From Branchinecta lynchi (lineage: Eukaryota > Arthropoda > Branchiopoda > Anostraca > Branchinectidae), in the NCBI GenBank assembly GCA_023053575.1, contig JAKZAP010000018.1:2542001-2606000 (forward strand): 64,000 nt of DNA, given 5' to 3'. The translations under genes and the position numbers were made by a program. Numbering within the stretch: the first letter of the stretch is position 1; every line of letters starts with the position of its first letter. The notes below the pieces were generated by a model. That model did no database searches. It was not told the DNA's origin and saw only the letters and a program-made list of their open reading frames with translations. Shown here in pieces: positions 52,690 through 63,200 of the stretch.

Positions 52690-53043
52690 ATTGTCAGAAG
52701 TTTTATAACAGATAACACGAGGATGCGCGGTTTCAACAGATAATGCGTAACAGATAACACTTCGGATGTTATCTGTCGTGTTTTTAAACGTTATGCACCA
52801 CATGTATGCATAACCAGCTTTGTTAGGAAGAGCCAAAAGCATCTACTTTATTCCTTATTGTCATGATGTCGGAAAACTTAGCAGATACTTTTTGGCGGTT
52901 TTTCGGTTCTTCCTGATGGTAACGCTTATTATGCATAACATTCTGAAACACAGCAGATAACATCCGAAGTGCTATCTGTTATGCATTATCTGATGATACC
53001 GCGCATCCTCGTGTTACCTGTTATGAAATTTCTGACAGTGCAT
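52690..53043. mobile_element. MITE with TGTCAGAAGTTTTATAACAG termini
   Basis: The left end (TGTCAGAAGTTTTATAACAG...ATAACACGAGGATGCGCGG) is inverted at the right (CCGCGCATCCTCGTGTTACCTGTTATGAAATTTCTGACA). A second copy is split at 54966-55113 and 56068-56290 by another element. Confidence 0.7.
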
Positions 53044-53364
53044 GGTATATCTGTTATTACGTTGCTTTGCAGAAACGAGAATTGCCCAATTTGAGAAGAA
53101 ATACATACATCCACTCACAAGTGCCAAATTTCTTTTCCACCAATTTGACAAAACCCAGGCTCTTGTGTTGGTGGGGATGAAAGTGAGATGACTTTTCCAG
53201 ACACCAGGGCCAGTTAAATACCAGATACGGCCAGATACGTAGTAAGGGCAAAAACTGTGGTCACCTTTGACCATGGTAACACGGTCACTGAGAAAAGATT
53301 TGCGACTGTGGTATCGCATTCTTGGGTATCTGCAAAAATGCAACTAACGGAAAAGGTAGAATAT

Positions 53365-53660
53365 GAGCATGTTCCACCCTTCTAACAACAGTAACTATTA
53401 GTTACTTTCGTTCCAACCTCGTCAAAAGTTACTACGCTGACCGTTCCAGCTTCTCGAAATAGTAACTACTACATTTGTTTACCATGCTCGGGAGCGTAGT
53501 AAGCGTGGTAACTACGCATCTGTGTAACGTGATTGGTCGGATTCACCCGTCGCATAGATACTCTGCTGGAAAACAGAAAAATCGTTCCAGCCTTGACGGC
53601 AAAAGCCAGAATTCGCGACGTCATGCGTAGTAACTACGGTAAGTAGGGTGGAACATGCTG
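53365..53660 (+). mobile_element. MITE, GAGCATGTTCC variant
   Basis: Same family as 32037-32324, with GAGCATGTTCCACCCTTCT at the left and AGGGTGGAACATGCT at the right. The duplication is not perfect. Confidence 0.7.
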
Positions 53661-53879
53661 TAAGTACCATGTGTCCTTTAAGTATGATGTTACAAACTGA
53701 AGAATAAGACTCCGACTTTTAATAATATATTTTTTTGTGACCCACTGTACAGATTCAAGATAGTGGAGTAATCAAAGAAAAGAAAAGAAATAAAGAGAGT
53801 AGGCTACAACATATCACACACAACAACAGAGAAGCACTCAATGAAAAAGCCGGATGGGGCCGTGGTGCGCACCAAGGCG

Positions 53880-54176
53880 GAAACACGCGTCAGCACACAT
53901 ACTCTTGATGAATTTCTCTCCCTGCCGATGCAGAATCTCCGGGTACCTGCGGAAGAAAGGAAGAAACGGTGTCAAAGCTGCGCTGACTCAGGATTTGAGT
54001 CGTTACGGACACGTTTACTCCTTCTTCCTGAGCATCACTGGAGTGTTTTGGACTTGGACTCATATAGAGTATATTGGTCTGCAGATTTTCCAGCGAACAT
54101 GAGATATCGCTGGCTCCGTAGGCCTAACGATCTACGAGGCGTCTATTGGGACTTTTTATGAATTTTGTAACTCTAG
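53880..54176 (+). pseudogene. LINE 3' fragment in collagen intron
   Basis: Matches 49480-49680 ('catactcttgatgaatttctctcc', 'gccgatgcagaatctccgggtacctgcggaagaa'). Frameshifted and stopped. Confidence 0.5.
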
Positions 54177-54291
54177 GTGCGTTGTTTGCGAGGTTCCAAC
54201 CAACGTGATTGCTGTTCATCAACCGTCTACTGAGGCTCCAGCATGTCCCCAAAACTGGACAGCCGTTTGGCTCGGATTAAGCTTCACAGTG
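54177..54291 (+). CDS. Collagen IV-like protein, exon 6: start of second C4 subdomain
   Basis: 115-nt exon (acceptor CTCTAG, donor GTG|GTAATA), phase 2 to 0. Encodes CVVCEVPTNVIAVHQP, then PACPQNWTAVWLGLSF. This is the standard joint of the two C4 repeats (R-C-x-V-C-E...IAVH) followed by CP..W..LW.G.SF. Confidence 0.9.
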
Positions 54292-54345
54292 GTAATACCC
54301 CATTTCCCTTCCTTCGAATCAAGTACTCAAACCTTATGATACTTA

Positions 54346-54900
54346 AGCATTGTCCTAATTGGTGTAATAAGGTGTATTACCGCGTATAAGACTTATTACA
54401 GATTTCTCTTTTCTTCGAAGTGCGCTGTAACAAGGCGAATAAGGAAAATAGAGCTCGGCTCTATTCTTTCTTATGCAGAGCCAATCAGATCGCTCGGTTG
54501 GTTCCGCCAGCGGGCCGAGGAGAGGCGCAGCGTCGTCAGGGTTGCCAAAGAAATCACAACAGTTCTAATTTTTTGGAAGCTAAAGAAACATCTTTTCTTA
54601 GAAAAACATGTTTTTGTTCTATTACGACTGATTTTCGTCAGTTGAAGGATCAATGCTGTCCATCCCTTATTTTAATAGCTTTTTTACAGTATAATTTGTG
54701 TTATATTGTACTTGTGTACTTCAAGTAGTACTAAAAACCTTTTCGGATATTTTTAGAGCTCGAAAAACTGTATTACCTTGGCAACACCGACCGCCGCATT
54801 GATAAGAACCTCTTGGGTTGTATTTGAACAGGCGTGTGTATTAAGACGTAAACATCGCGTATAGCGCTATTCACCTTATTACACATATTAGGACAATGCT
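54346..54900 (+). mobile_element. PIF/Harbinger-like MITE, second copy, TTA duplication
   Basis: 555 bp, same orientation as and near-identical to 2736-3292, flanked by TTA at 54343-54345 and 54901-54903. Lies 55 bp after the exon 6 donor. Confidence 0.8.
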
Positions 54901-54965
54901 TTAAGATACCACAATAACAGGCCAGATATTCAGTAACTGCAAGAACGACTTTTGACCGTGGTATT

Positions 54966-56290
54966 CGATACGACACTGTCAGAAGTTTCATAACAGATAA
55001 CACGAGGATGCGCGGTTTCAACAGATGATGCGTAAGCCGATAACACTTCGGACGTTTTCTGTTGTGTTTGAAAATGTTATGCGTGAAATGTTATGCATAA
55101 CAAGCTTTTTTATTGGGATCCGAAAACGTTAGTGGAGGGATACCTTTGACATCGCACAAGTTGTCCATCTGTCTGTCCGTCTGGAAGCACGATACTCTCG
55201 AAGGGAATGAGATATTTGGATGAAACTTGGTGGGTCAAGGGAAAGGTCGAGTTCGTAGATGTGCTTTGTAGCTCTGCATTTAGGGCTGGGGGAGGGGGTT
55301 CAAATGACAAACAAAATATTTTTAAACAGTTAATAATATAGGTAATAGGGGTAAGAAGACATTTTGAACACGAATATGAAACCATTTTCTCGCCAGACAA
55401 GTAGTTCGCCCGGAATCTGGCCAAAACTGGAAAGTTTGTTAGAAGTAAAAGTTTTATTTGAAGTTGATTAGATGTTCGATTTATGGCAAGAAGACATACT
55501 GAACACTTCTGTGAAAACCATTTTCAACCCGGACAAGTAGTTCGCCAGGAATCCGGCCAAAACCGGAAATTTGTTAAAAGTTAAAGTTGTATTAAAAGTT
55601 GATTAGATATACGATTTAGGGGTAAGAAGAGATGCTTTATCCGTGTATGGCAATCATTTTATACTCGGACATATAGTTCGCCCGGAATCTGGCTGGAACC
55701 AGAAAATGAAGTTGATTAGATGTTCGATATAGGGGAAAGAAGATACGCTGAGTTCGTTATTTAGCTTTATGTTTTCGCCGGGCAAGTAGTTCCGAAATTC
55801 GGCCGAAACCGGGAAATAGGCGGAAGTACAAGGCAAGAAGTTTTCGTCAAAACAGATACGACTTATAGGGGTAAACGTACACAAGCTAAATCCATATCTG
55901 AACTTGTTTTTCGCAGATGATTAGCTATTTGGCCTTAATCTGTTTCTGAATTTAAATAATAAAATGTTCAAGAAGTCTGGCGAAGACTGGATCTGGCGAA
56001 GACAAGACCCAATTGTTTGGATCAATACTGCATTTTTGGGATCCCATCGAAAGCTTTGGTTTTGTTTAGGAAGAGCCAAAAAAGCATCTACTGACTTTAT
56101 TCCTTATCGCCATGATGTCCGAAACTCAGCAGATACTTGTTGGCGGTTTTTCGGTTCGTCCTGATGGTATCGCTTATTATTCAAACATTTTGAGACACAA
56201 CAGACAGCATCCGAAGTGTTCTCTGTTACGCATTATCAGTTGAAACTGCGCATCCTCGTGTTGTCTGTCACGAAGCTTCCGACAGTGCAG
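54966..56290. mobile_element. Nested pair: TGTCAGAAG MITE split by a GGGATCCC-family element
   Basis: 54966-55113 is the left and 56068-56290 the right part of the MITE seen whole at 52690-53043. 55114-56067 is a minus-oriented GGGATCCC-family element with all typical parts. The break falls in AGCTTTGTTAGGAAG of the intact MITE. The duplicated bases appear to be TTA/TTTA, but ends are A/T-rich and not sharply defined. Confidence 0.7.
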
Positions 56291-57097
56291 GATATCTGCA
56301 AAAACGCAACTGTTGGTGATTAGTATGAAGCTGATTTCTGCCACGTTCTTCAAGGCCTTTTTTCGCCACTATCTTTAGGTACAACTTGCAGATCTCTCTA
56401 TACCCGAGGAAAAATGTGTAGCCTGCGTAGTAGTATGGTAGTAGTACGAAAACGTTGCATGTAATACTATGTAATAGCATAGAATACTATCATTTAATGT
56501 GCCTCAGACTGGTCTAATCTTATGTAGTAGTATCCAGTAGCATCCTGTCTTGCCATAGTAGCATCCAGTCTTGTCAATAGCAACATGTAGTAGTATGCAG
56601 TAACACGGTAGCCTTGCAGTAGAAGCATGTAGTAGCATCGCTAGTACCGCATGCAAATTTTTCGTACTGCTTCATAGTACTATTTTGCGATAAATTTTTC
56701 ATCGGGTACAGGAACAACCATGTCACGCTTCTGTAAAGTGCTAGCCGAGACATATACAGTTTATATATCAGTATTGTAACATACTCAACTCGTTTCAAAC
56801 TCTAAGGGGTTTCTCAAGGGTTACATACCCGTCTCGGCAGTTTTCGCGGAGCTATTTAGTCTTAATGACAAATACGGAACAACTTGCACAACGGGTATTT
56901 CTGACCAACGATCTCTTCGAAAGCGAGGAGCGGGAGCCTAATCCGCTTCGAAAGGTACCAAACACAGAAAGATGCAAGAATAATTCTAGCTCCATTAATT
57001 TGGATAATTATCACACGGGAAGTATGACGTTAGGGACGTGAGTGGATAGAACGATTAGAGACACAAATTGGATCATTAATAAAGGCAGCCTACAGAC
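56291..57097. other. Collagen intron with TAGTAG-rich low complexity
   Basis: 56420-56660 is dominated by variants of GTAGTAGTAT and CAGTAGCAT. No coding sequence is recognised up to the MITE at 57098. Confidence 0.5.
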
Positions 57098-57497
57098 GTA
57101 GCCGTTCCGTTCCCCGAGGACTATTTCTGAGAAGTCCCTGCGTTTTTGTTTGTCCCAGGGACTGACTCACCGTATTCTCGCGAGTCTCCACCGACAGGGA
57201 ATCCTCCGATTGTCATCACCATCATCAAAAAGGACTCCCTTTCAGATTCGGAGGGGAATCAATTTTTGCTGGTGTTGGTGCAAAATTAAAGAAAAAGAAT
57301 TTAGAATAAACAAACCAAAAATAAACTGAATCCGGAATAATTTCGTCAACTGCATATTTTTTCGAGCCATCCATTTTGGACGCATTCCCCGTGTTCTCAT
57401 TGTTTTCCGTACGCGGATTCCGCACGGAGTGACTCCCTTTATTTCGTTCCCTTCGACTCCCTGAGGAGTCCTCGGGGAACAGCGAGAATACGCCTTA
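57098..57497. mobile_element. MITE, TTCTCGCCGTTCCCC family, second copy
   Basis: Shares the interior 'gattatcatcacc' / 'gattgtcatcaccatcatcaaaaaggactccc' and the end GGGGAACAGCGAGAATACGCC with 32872-33294. It ends about 100 bp before the last collagen exon. Confidence 0.6.
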
Positions 57498-57597
57498 GGT
57501 CCTTGAAGGTTGACAGCAAGATCGAGCAGAAATACGTTACGACCCCGGGAGCGCTGCAAATGTGGTAGCCACCTGACCGAAACTTTTCTTACCCCAG

Positions 57598-57858
57598 ATA
57601 AACGGAGCTGGTAACGAGCAGTCCATCTCCAGCCCTGGGTCCTGCCTCGAAAAATACCCTGGTTTTGTTGAATGTGCTTCCGGTACGTGCACATATTTTA
57701 ACGACGGAAGCCAAGAAAATTGGGTGAGAAGAAGACGTCGGGAAAACACAGTCGATCCTGGGAAACGTGGTGACCAGACGAGCGAAGGGGTAACGGATGC
57801 CCCGGACCTTCAGGTGCCCCGCACCTCCAGGTGTCAAGTCTGTGTCAAAAATACATAA
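57598..57858 (+). CDS. Collagen IV-like protein, last exon: end of NC1 and stop
   Basis: After acceptor ACCCCAG, 86 codons and TAA. Encodes SSPGSCLEKYPGFVECASGTC, a tail and the canonical end RTSRCQVCVKNT. With the earlier exons this gives the full set of 12 NC1 cysteines. The position of the usual SFWL motif is replaced by ENWVRRRRREN, an unusual run of five Arg, and the following stretch (TVDPGKRGDQTSEGVTD) is acidic and unusual. A processing-like RRRRR could also be a furin-type site. Confidence 0.92.
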   Translation: MNGAGNEQSISSPGSCLEKYPGFVECASGTCTYFNDGSQENWVRRRRRENTVDPGKRGDQTSEGVTDAPDLQVPRTSRCQVCVKNT

Positions 57859-59160
57859 GACCTCTAAACACCAGCAACTGAGTCACTGCCAGAACTGTAC
57901 TTATCCTAAATTACTGTAACTTATGGTACGCTTTGAATTTTTATGAATATACTGAATTTTTAGCTTTCTTCAGTTCGATATTTCAGTGTACACGCCCCTC
58001 ATAAAATTCCTCTCAGATTAGTTTTTTTTTGTCGCTAGGTGCGCTATCGTAAAGAAAACAATGAAACGTTACTTCTTGGTGTACGTTTATCCAGGTTTGT
58101 TTTGCTATTTTCAATTCCTCTTAGGCCTAACCATGTTTAACTGTTTAAAATGCCTCTTCCCCTCTTTTTGCTTTACCTAACTCTGGCCTGTCAAGCGTCA
58201 TCATTTGTCATTCCTGGCTTCCGACTTTAGTGCTGGCTGACTTTTCTACGGGGCTAATGCACGACTCGATATGAAGCGAAAGCCTAATCGCTTATTCACT
58301 TGTCAGATAACTCATCCCCAGATCTCACGTGTGATTGTTATTGTTCCTCTAGCCCGTCTGGCGGCAATTCGTCATCGGATTTTATGAAGGACGTATATGC
58401 GCAGTATACCATTACATTTTCTTAGAAGTGTCTTCGTCGCTTTTTTTGGCTGAAGTACCAGCGACAACAGGCACCGATGGGCTGCTCACTCCTGTCGCAA
58501 GGTGTACACGGTCCCTGCCTCCGTGTCTCCAGGCTATTTGTATCGCAGATTATGTCCGGAAAAGTTTGTCGATGTGTCTACTGAATTTTTAGCTTTCTTC
58601 AATTCGATATTTCAGTGTAGATGCGCAGTATACCGCTACATTTGCTTAGAAGTGTCTTCGTAGCCTTTTTTGGCTGAAAAGACCGCTCGAACTATTTACT
58701 CTTCAACTTCAGTATTTTAAAATATTAGAATACTGTAAAACTAGGCTATGCTTCCAACAAATAACCAACGGTTTTGGCTGTTTTAAGCCTTTCCCGAGAC
58801 GCGTTAACTTATAGCGAAAACAGGGAAGCAATTTACATAACTGTTTTTTTTCTGATGGAAAAACTCCTCGCAGACAACCGTCGACAGCGTGATACAAATC
58901 GAAGGTAGCAAAACCACGGCAAGTGAGCCAATCAGCGTGGTTTGTTAGAGGGGTTAAAATGTACCGTACGCAATTAGGGTCTCCTGGTTTAGAAATATAT
59001 GGAGTGATTATGGAAGAAGGTTGCATTAGTATTATAGGTAAGACAGGTCCTTTAAGCACCAGCGACAGGAGTGGCACTTTCTTTGTAGTCGACAGGCTCT
59101 TGGTATCCTATCTTTCAGGCAGTTGTAGCTTTTCTCTCGAGATTATACGTAGTCAGCTGA
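57859..59160. other. Collagen 3' flank and dispersed repeats
   Basis: Possible 3' UTR after 57858. 'tactgaatttttagctttcttca.ttcgatatttcagtgta' occurs twice (about 57950 and 58580) as part of a duplicated block that includes 'gcgcagtataccattacatttlike' sequence and 'tagaagtgtcttcg'. 58725-59060 matches 41545-41860 (dispersed repeat). No other gene is seen. Confidence 0.45.
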
Positions 59161-59167
59161 AAGCAAA

Positions 59168-59242
59168 AGTGCTCCTCCGATGGAATTGAACCCATGATCT
59201 TTGGGTTACCAGATCACTGCTCTACTACTGAGCTGCAGAGGG
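59168..59242 (-). tRNA. tRNA-like pseudogene (possible Thr-GGT anticodon)
   Basis: The minus strand reads CCTCTGCAGCTCAGTAGTAG...TCTGGTAACCC...GGTTCAATTCC...GGAGGAGCA. The A box (AGCTCAGTAGTAGAGCA) and B box (GGTTCAATTCC) are good. The T stem has mismatches and one acceptor pair is broken, so this is probably a tRNA pseudogene or SINE head. It stands directly upstream of the LINE. Confidence 0.5.
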
Positions 59243-59608
59243 GTTTTCATGTCAAGAGTTTATGTCGCAAGTGCATTTCCGTTGAGGGGGTGCAGAGCCA
59301 ACATTTTTACCGAACGTCTCAACTTTTTTACCAAATCTTAGAGACTGAGAATTCGACCTTTAAATTATGAAACAGATAGGATTACGTAGGAAGAGTAACA
59401 TTAAGGGCAGTATGAAAGACGATGGCGAAGCCCACTTGAAGAATATACTGTCGGCCACAATGGCAGTAACATCTTCTTTCCAAGAGAAAATTAAATCGAG
59501 CGCCGCAAGTGAAAATTTTCGAAATCCATAAATTTAACTGCTTCTCTTACAAATTCTGTCATTTACCATGGTTTAAATACCGAGACTCTAAGAAGTTCCA
59601 GAAACCGG

Positions 59609-60271
59609 ATGGAGCGACGTTCCGGCAGCAGCGGCTACTGTAGTCTGGTCAATATTTCAGTAAATATCTCTCAGCCGACGATAGCAAGAAACGCCCCATT
59701 CAATACTCACAGCGGAGTATCAGACGTACCAGAAACTGACAATGTTGCTACTTTACAATCCCGAATTGAAAAACTGAACAAACTGATAGAGGCAAAGGAA
59801 AAAATGATAGCAGCTTTAGAAGGAAAGGTACGCATGCTTGAAGATGGTTCTGCTGATTTACCGGATAATATATCACAAGTTGTGATTACTCTAGATGACG
59901 AGACGACAAATCCGCAGTCAACTTCGTCGGCTAGCAGATGGAGTGAGGACGAAGGAGACCCCCCTCCCGCAGGCTCAGATCAACGAGCCGAGATCAACCG
60001 AAACCGAAAAACGAACACACATGACCCTAGGAGAATCCAGGCATGTATACACTTTCTCCAAAACAGATGCAGGAAAGACAATTGCAGGTTCCGCCACATC
60101 TGTCCCCAGTTTATCTCAGGCAACTGCGAAAAGCAGCTATGCAACGCCCCCCACAAGCCCATTTGTCCGAAGTACTCACACGGACTGTGCTTCAATCCTA
60201 GCTGCTCTGATATTCATCCCAACAAAATAGTTAACCGGACACTTGCTCGTCTTGCCAACCAGCGAAATTAA
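59609..60271 (+). CDS. LINE ORF1: coiled coil plus three CCCH zinc fingers
   Basis: 220 codons. A coiled coil at about residues 50-88 (LQSRIEKLNKLIEAKEKMIA) is followed by an acidic linker. Three regular fingers of the form C-x7-C-x4-C-x3-H follow, at about residues 148-166 (CIHFLQNRCRKDNCRFRH), 168-186 (CPQFISGNCEKQLCNAPH) and 189-207 (CPKYSHGLCFNPSCSDIH). These would bind RNA and package the LINE transcript. ORF1 proteins of LINEs more often carry CCHC knuckles or RRMs, so CCCH fingers are notable. The ATG is in GGATGGAGC. Confidence 0.85.
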   Translation: MERRSGSSGYCSLVNISVNISQPTIARNAPFNTHSGVSDVPETDNVATLQSRIEKLNKLIEAKEKMIAALEGKVRMLEDGSADLPDNISQVVITLDDETTNPQSTSSASRWSEDEGDPPPAGSDQRAEINRNRKTNTHDPRRIQACIHFLQNRCRKDNCRFRHICPQFISGNCEKQLCNAPHKPICPKYSHGLCFNPSCSDIHPNKIVNRTLARLANQRN

Positions 60272-60279
60272 AAAAACTT

Positions 60280-63200
60280 GTGGGGAGTCCACCACTACCA
60301 TCGTCCGTCGAGTCCATTAGTTCAGGGACAAGACAAGACACACTGGAACCACGAACCAAGGGCAACTTTGCAGCACGACAGAAGAAGCTCCAGGCCGACG
60401 CCACTGATGGAAATCGATTTAAGACGCTCAGAAACTCGCCTATATCGGTTCCAGCCCAACGCAGAACCACTTCAGCCTCCACCGATGAACCGATTTTACA
60501 GAACCTCGGTGATCCCCGACAGACAAAACACGGGAGCTCAACAGCAAACTGCAAGATCAGCCAACGTCAAGGGACCCATGCACCGAACACGGCAAGAAGC
60601 TCAACCAGCCCATTTTTGTCAGCCACCTGCATTTCTGACGCTACCAAAACCAAAACAGCAACATCTGATCCCCGACAATCGAGTATCTTTCACAGAAATT
60701 GGTCTAGGGGGTCGCCAAATAAGGTGGGAGACGGTAGTCTAAATAATCCATTGTTGGTGAATATCGAAGTCCACAGTCAACCACAACCAGTAGTGTCCAG
60801 AGGCACAGAAAATTCTACAGTATGTACTGAAACAAGAGACGCGTCCCGATCAGATTTAAACGGTGGAAGACTAAGTTCTTCTCTCACTTCCCTAGACGAG
60901 GCAGGTGGAGCTTCTCAGTTTCAGAAGCAGCAGCATTCTTCCAGACCATTGAAAGTACTGTATTTCAATGCAGATACGCTGCTGAACAAATTTCAAGAAG
61001 CCAAAAACTTAATTGACTCTGATCCGCCAGACATTGTAGCTATTGTGGAAGTGAAGCCGAAGAACAGTCGATACCAGCCGCTTGTATCAGAATTCAACTT
61101 GAATGGTTACTCCACATACTCGAAGAACATTGAATCTTCTGACGGTAGAGGCATATTATGCTATGTCAAAAGTGATCTTTCAGTAGAAGAGCTTCATACC
61201 AGCGGGGACATAGGAACTGAGAGTATTTGGCTTCGATTCCGTGGATCTGGAGACAACATAGTCAATTTTGGTGTTGTTTATCGTAGTCCAAATAGTTCGC
61301 TTGAAAATAATTCTAAAATTCTGAATGAATTTCGAAGTTACATAGAAGAAAGAAAAGGATCAACTGTTGTTGTGGGAGACTTCAACTTTCCGACCATTAA
61401 CTGGAATTTTACTCATACACAAGAGATTGCGCTAACAAGCGGCCCAGTTAAAGAATTCCTGTCATTTGTTAACGAAAACTGTCTTGAGCAGTTAGTAACC
61501 GTACCGACTAGACAGAGAGGCCAAGACCGACCAAGCCTCTTAGACCTAGTACTGACAGATGACCCTGACACAACTGATAATCTTCGCGTAATAGCTCCTG
61601 TAGGGAAGTCTGACCATTCGTGCATCATGTTCAATTTAGCCTTAAATTGTCCAAAGAGTACGAGTCCTAAAAAACCAAGGTTGGATTACTACAGAGGAAA
61701 TTATGTTGGTTTGCGGGACGCGCTGATGGATACTGATTGGGATGCTGAGTTTCATGAGTCTTCGACTGTCGATGAAATGTACACAGCATTTGTCTCTAGA
61801 CTTACCTCTCTTGTGCACTCTTTTGTTCCAGTTGCCCAGCATAAAAACCGACCTCGTGTTAGCCGCCCAACTCTGCTTCTTATAAAAGAAAAGCAGCAAG
61901 CTTGGAGGCAATTACAAGCAAACCCAGACGCCGATAACTTAAAAAAGAGCTACAGACGAATTTCAAACAAAGTTCGTAAGGCAACACGTGTACAGGCCAA
62001 TGAAAGAGAAAAGAAAGTGGCAATGTCTTCAAAATCTAATCCAAAAGCTTTTTGGAAATATGTGAACTCCAAGAGAAAGGTAATAGCAAACGCAAGCAAG
62101 ATGAAGGACCCTTCAACCGGAAAGACTGTCCAGGATCCAGTTGCTGTTGCTGACATTTTAAATCACCATTTTTCTACTGTATATACTGACGAAGACCCAT
62201 CTACTCTACCTGATAGCGATGCCTCCCAGCAAGATTTTCCAGACCTCATAATTGACCCTGCGCTAGTTTGCAAAAAGCTTAAGGAATTGGACCCAAACAA
62301 GTCTGGGGGCCCAGATGGTTTACACCCAAGAATTTTGAAAGAGACTGCTGAGCTTATCGCTGAACCTTTGACTGTGATTTTTAGGAAGAGCTTGTCATCT
62401 GGCCAATTGCCAAAGCTTTGGAAGCAAGCTGTCGTTACCCCAGTGTTTAAAGGTGGTGCTTCGAAAGAAGATCCAAACAACTATCGGTCAATTAGCCTTA
62501 CTTGCGTAACATCCAAAATTTTTGAAAGAATCGCCTCTGATCACCTTCTCTTTCATCTACTGGATAGGAAGCTTATAACAAAGAAGCAGTTTGGATTTAT
62601 CAAAGGAAGGTCCGCCGAATCCCAGTTATTACTGACAACCGAACAGTGGAGGAAGTACATCGACTCTGGATTCCAAGTAGATGTCCTTTACCTTGACCTT
62701 CGAAAAGCCTTCGACAAAGTTCCCCATAAGAGACTCTTGGTGAAACTCGAGAAGCTAGGCATACGTGGGAGCTTGAATAGATGGATTTCCGGCTTCCTCT
62801 CCGAACGGACACAGAGAGTCAAAGTAAACGGGCAGCTAAGTAATTCTTCCGTCTCTGTAACAAGTGGAGTGCCACAGGGTAGTGTATTGGTACCATTACT
62901 ATTCAATATCTATATTAATGATTTAGTGTCCGACATTGATTCTGATATCGTGTTGTATGCGGATGACACCAAGATGTACAGAGTCATCAGGAGTTCCCAA
63001 GATTCACAGATACTCCAAAATGATCTTCACAAAATTGAACTTTGGATGCAAGTGTGGCTGATGGAAGTCAACGTCGAGAAAAGTCACCATCTTCGCCTGG
63101 GACCCTCTCACTTTAAAACTTTCTATAGTTTCAACAGCCAAACCATACCCAAATGCATGACCCAACGGGATCTAGGGATCCTGATCGATGGGGATCTGCG

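Noticed and set aside
57242..57749. Minus-strand ORF of 150 codons
   Set aside because: It is antisense to the last NC1 exon and to a MITE; the plus strand carries conserved Cys motifs and a proper acceptor.
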